This document shows positions 59,969 through 64,000 of a stretch of 64,000 nucleotides of DNA, in pieces. The notes beneath the pieces were generated by a model. The model saw only the letters and a list, made by a program, of their open reading frames with translations. It searched no databases and had not been told where the DNA came from. Numbering within the stretch: position 1 is the stretch's first letter; every line of letters starts with the position of its first letter. The stretch comes from Hippopus hippopus (taxonomy: Eukaryota; Mollusca; Bivalvia; Cardiida; Cardiidae). The position numbers and the translations under genes were made by a program. Location: the NCBI GenBank assembly GCA_946811185.2, contig OX328106.1, positions 48,062,311 to 48,126,310 on the forward strand. Direction: 5' to 3'.

Positions 59969-60263
59969 GTAGTTTGTTTGAATTAATTTGTTAAATATTT
60001 TGTAGAAAACCCAGTCTAGTATTTTACTGTAGCAGACTGTTTAGTGAATGTGAATAGTTAGGTTACCATTACCTAGAATATCATGCATGTTTTTTTTTTT
60101 TACTTCATTATGGCTCAATGTGCTGATCATTTGCTGGTCTGTGTCCATTACCCATTGTTATCCTCAACTTTTACCATGTTTGTACTCTAGATGCAATATT
60201 TCTACCATTTATAATGCCTTTATAATAATTCTATGACAAGACTGAAAGCAAATTACCTCAGGT

Positions 60264-60605
60264 CAAAAAGTAGCTGAGCAAAAATTGTGGGGGAATTGTA
60301 ATGTAGGCTCTGGAGGCCATGTTGTTTGTCTAGTTTTCATGAAACTTGGTCAAAACGTTGCACTGATTAAATCGGAATACTAGGAAAGTTTAGATAATTG
60401 ATGCTTTTTGGTCAAAAGTAGGTCACTAGGTAAAACCAGATTAAAACTTCATGTAGAAGTCAAGTTTTCTCTCCATTGCTCATGAAACATAATCAAAATA
60501 CTTGTATTGCTAATTTCTTGCTCATACATGTTCTTTTTTTTTTTTTAAATTATCAAAAGGGAACAAAAGCTCAGGTGAGCTTTCCAAGCCCATCATGACC
60601 CGCTC
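60264..60605. repeat. Decayed repeat ending in GCTCAGGTGAGC
   Basis: Contains AAACTTGGTCAAAACGTTGC and AAAGTAGGTCACTAGGTAAA, then AAAGCTCAGGTGAGCTTTCC. Resembles the head/tail of the cassette at 61005 by motif; assignment tentative. Confidence 0.45.
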
Positions 60606-61004
60606 ATTTTAATTTTCATCATCGATAGATAGAGGAAATGAAGGTTTTTAGGATGGATTGAAGACCTAAACATCACAACTTGATGGCTGTTTTTGCAAAA
60701 GATTTTGGCAAATAGTGGATAGTGCAGACTTCAGCAGTCTATACATTTCTTTGCAGTTTGATCTTGGTCCATACTTTCAAAAGTTAAATGTTGTGCTGTA
60801 AGTCTTATTAGATGCACTGCCATACCTAAAATTGGATTATCTCGTATGCACCAAGGTTCTTATGTTAATACAATGGCAGACTTTGAAAGTAGAATTCTCT
60901 GAACAATTAAACTATAGAGAGAAGAAGAGGGGGCAGAGAGTCATTATTTTCTGTTAGGAGATAAGTTTCTGCCTTATCGTATTGTTTTGACATGGATTGC
61001 TTTA
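60606..61004. other. Intronic sequence with a family B trace
   Basis: Near 60690-60775 a relic hairpin (GTGGATAGTGCAGACTTCAG ... CAGTTTGATCTTGG) suggests a decayed family B copy; nothing else seen. Confidence 0.35.
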
Positions 61005-62660
61005 AACAAGAGGGCCATGATGGCCCTAAAGTCACTCACTTGAGTCTTCGACCAAACATTACCCATTTTTAATCTCTTTTGAGATATCATGACAAACACT
61101 CTACTAAGCTTTCATAATTATTGGATTGAAAATTTGGCCTCTAGCATGTACACAAGCTTTTTCTAGAATTTCTCTCAGGGACCTACTTTTTAGCCAACCA
61201 TAGCCAATTTTCCCAGTGTAGATATTATCTAAACAAAGATCCTGACCTCCTTTCATAAGTATTGGACAGAAAATGTGGCCTATAGAGCATACAGAGAGAT
61301 TTTCTAAGATTTGACGTACTGACCTAGTTTTTGACCCAATATGACCGATTTTCAAATTCGTCTGAGATGTCATCAAGACAAACATTCTGATCAAGTTTCT
61401 TGAGTTTTGGACTGAAAATGTGGCCTCTAGAGCATACACAAGGTTTTCTAAGATTTGACCTAGTGACATAGTTTTTGACCCAACATGAACAATTTTTGAA
61501 CTCATCCGAGATATCATCAAGTCAAACATTCTGACCAACTTTCAAGAAATTTGGACTGAAAATGTGACCTCTAGAGCGTACACAAGGTTTTTTTTTAAGA
61601 TTTGACTTAGTGACCTAGTTTTTTGCCTGACATGACCCAATTTCAAACTTGTACGAGATATCATCAAGACAAACATTCTGACCAAATTTCAAGTTTTGGA
61701 CCAAAAATGTGGCCTCTAGAGCGTACACAAGGTTTTTCTAAGATATGACCTAGTGACCTACTTTTTGACCAGACATGACCTATTTTTGAACTCGTCTGAG
61801 ATATCATAAAGACAAACATTCCGACCAACTTTCAAGAGTATTGGACTGAAAATGTGGCCTTTAGAGTGTGCACAAGGTTTTTCTAAGATTTGACATAGTG
61901 ACCTAGTTTTTGGCCCAGCATGACCCATTTTCAAACTCTTTCGAGATATCAACAAGACAAACATTCTGACCAAGTTTCATGAGTATCTGACTGAAAATGT
62001 GGCTTCTAGAGTATACACAATGTTTTTCTAAGATTTGACCTAGTGACCTAGTTTTTGACCCGACCTGACCTGTTTTCGGACTCGACCAAGATATTATCAA
62101 GACAAACATTCTGACCAACTTTCAAGAGTTTTGGGCTGAAAATGTGGCCTCTAGAGCATACACAAGGTTTTTCTAAGATTGGACCTAGTTACCTAGTTTT
62201 TGACCCGACATGACCCATTTTTGAACTCCTTCGAGATTTTATCAAGACAAACATTCTGACCAAGTTTCATGAGTATCTGACTGAAATTGTGGCCTCTAAA
62301 GTGTACACAAGGTTTTTCTAAGATTTGACCTAGTGAGCTAGTTTTTGACCAGAAATGACCCATTTTCGAAGCTGTCCAAGATATCATAAAGTCAAACATT
62401 CTGACCAATTTTCATGAGCTTTGGACTGAAAATGTGGCCTCTAGAGTGTACACAAGGTTTTTCTAAGATTTGACCTAGTGACCTAGTTTTTGACCCGACC
62501 TGACCCATTTTCGAAGTCATCCGAGATATCATCAAGACAAAGATTCTGACCAAGTTTCATGAGTATCTGACTGAAAATGTGGCTTCTAGAGTGTACACAA
62601 GGTAAAAATTGACAACGGACGACTCATGACGGACACAGCACGGTTTAGGTGAGCTAAAAA
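61005..62660 (+). mobile_element. Tandem-repeat cassette (about 145-bp monomers)
   Basis: Head AACAAGAGGGCCATGATGGC, eleven monomers, tail with ACAACGGACGACTCATGACG and TTTAGGTGAGCTAAAAA. Same general plan as a widespread molluscan repeat (recall). It gives repeated minus-strand open frames that are not genes. Confidence 0.82.
61070..62600 (+). repeat. About 145-bp tandem repeat, eleven units
   Basis: The GTGGCCTCTAGAG landmark recurs at 61136, 61277, 61422, 61566, 61711, 61856, 62001, 62146, 62291, 62436 and 62581: spacing is 145 bp except at the first and third intervals region (141-145). Each unit has GACCTAGTTTTTGACCC and CATTCTGACCAA. Confidence 0.93.
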
Positions 62661-63240
62661 ACACCTATACCATTAAAATACAAATACCAATACTAATCAG
62701 AACCTTCAGTCATTGGCAAAAATATGACGAAAGTTTAATTTGACACATTTATCCTTGTTGAAGATAGTTGCATAATAATGAAATGTTACATTTATAGAAA
62801 ACACTTTTGTTTTAGGTTTGGATATACATGTATCCTGCACAATGAATATTTTTGGATATATAGTGAAATCACCTTGTATGTTTGTGCACTTGGAGATAGA
62901 TTGGAGTCCTCCTGTCTATCTGTGCACCTACAGTTGGAAAGATATAGTTTTTCTATCATTCTTTGAAACGTTACAATTATTGACCAAAATCTGGAGATGT
63001 CAAGATGCAATATTTGGGATGTACGGCTCTAAGATTTGATGAATTTTTGCCACGTTGATATTTTCATGCCTATGTTTTATACCCTCTATCAAAGCAGTAG
63101 GTGTGGGTATTAAGTCATCTTTAGTTGCAGTTCCAGTTTATCCTGTTTAATTCATGCCTTCACAAACAGAGTTGCAGGAGATGACTTGAAATATCCTTAT
63201 AAAATACAAATAATCCAATGTATGAATTGAAGTTTTATGT
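62661..63240. other. Intronic sequence with one decayed repeat tail
   Basis: 63066-63140 (TTTATACCCTCTATCAAAGC ... GGTGTGGGTATTAAGTCATC) looks like an eroded TATACCCCC/GGGGGTAT element; the rest is unassigned. Confidence 0.4.
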
Positions 63241-63360
63241 ATGAAGGCAAGTGAAAACGTGGCAAAAGAGAAATTGCTCATAAGGAGCAATTTCTCCTTT
63301 TGCTTTTGGCATAATGTTCTTGAAGTTTACCTACTGCAAGATACAAAAAAAGTTGTCTGC
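63241..63360. repeat. A-prime hairpin, well preserved
   Basis: GGCAAAAGAGAAATTGCTCA facing GAGCAATTTCTCCTTTTGC; flanks GTGAAAACGTGG and ATAATGTTCTTGAAG. Confidence 0.6.
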
Positions 63361-63913
63361 AGAAGGTATTGAATTAATTTAATGTTGCTATCAGCTTTTT
63401 TTGCATGATTTTGTCTTGCATGTCAGCTAGGAAAAACTTTTACATGTATACTGTTTCTTTGTGTTTATATGCTGATCATTTGATGCAAGTTTTTAATATG
63501 GCATAAGTATATAAGACCAAATCTGTAATGCCAAATCATTGCAAGTACATAAAGCCAAATCATTGCAGTTTTAGAGCTGCTTCTCTGTAGATCTCTTCAT
63601 GTATAAAAAACCCTAGTTTTTGTTGATAATCTATATTTACAAGGATATTTTCAAAGTTTATCTTTTGCAGATTTGTTTCAGTAGATAATTTATTGGGTTA
63701 ATGCTAATGAAAAACACAGAAGAAACTACTATTTTTTTGTAACATCATAATGCACATTTAGCCAGAAAATATTATCATTTGTTATTGTTTTTTTAAATGA
63801 TATAGATAGCAAGCTTAAAAAGAAGTGCTGTAGAATGCACCTAATTGACATCTTCACTACACAGCATTTCCATAAAAATGTCACAACTGTTGCATGAAAG
63901 TACATGTATTTAT

Positions 63914-64000
63914 ATTAAATCTCTACCAGACAATGAAATTTTAGACTTTGAAATTGAAAAGGTCTACAAATGCTTTCAGTTTTGAAATTGAAAGGGTCTA
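63914..64000 (+). mobile_element. Family A element, cut by window end
   Basis: TTAAATCTCTACCAGACAAT start; the segment TTTTGAAATTGAAA(A/G)GGTCTA occurs twice. Confidence 0.6.

Noticed and set aside
61104..62408. Repeated minus-strand open frames with the MVRMFVL...SKTRSLGQILEK pattern
   Set aside because: They are translations of the 145-bp tandem repeat; a 145-bp period shifts frame each unit, so no continuous protein is possible.

Overview
The window is eukaryotic, AT-rich and intron-dominated. It carries one recognisable protein-coding gene and a very high load of short non-autonomous mobile elements. The repeat families suggest a mollusc, most likely a bivalve: cassettes starting TATGCCCCC with GGTCGGTC runs, cassettes ending in GCGGGGGTATTAAGTCAC, and an AACAAGAGGGCCATGATGG-headed tandem cassette. 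That assignment rests on general familiarity with such repeats; the species cannot be named from the sequence.

The gene is the internal part of CFAP46 (also TTC40) on the + strand. It is a large tetratricopeptide/helical-repeat protein of the C1d projection of the central-pair apparatus in motile cilia. I place 34 exons from 1044 to 59968, about 4.3 kb of coding sequence (about 1440 residues). All have AG/GT boundaries and all exon-exon phases agree. The start codon and first exons lie upstream of the window, and the C-terminal exons lie downstream. Several lysine/glycine/proline-rich linkers sit on their own exons; three of these (17082, 18115, 59888) begin and end in phase 1 and so could be skipped without a frameshift.

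The introns are packed with fold-back elements. Family A (about 230 bp, TTAA ends, central palindrome built on GGGAAAAGGAGAAAATGCTG and its complement) occurs about 74 times counting fragments. By rough addition of the listed intervals this is about a fifth of the window. Families B, C, D and E are other short fold-back elements with different ends but related hairpin cores (GTCAGNCTGCGCA type). Several copies are nested or share a TTAA with a neighbour, which fixes element boundaries and target-site preference. Weaker hairpin-only relatives of A are called A-prime.

Larger structures: two neighbouring cassettes with 158-bp tandem monomers (23308-24614, 24903-26352), a cassette with 156-bp monomers (30085-30797), an array of eleven about 145-bp monomers (61005-62660), a 614-bp TTAA-ended element rich in CCGTT motifs (49581-50194), a hairpin element inserted into a minisatellite (42381-42875), a hairpin-tailed segment with two cAMP-response-element palindromes (about 22430-22805), and a composite inverted-repeat segment (48289-49018). 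No rRNA, tRNA, CRISPR array or second protein-coding gene was found. Introns not listed under a repeat show no structure I can support.
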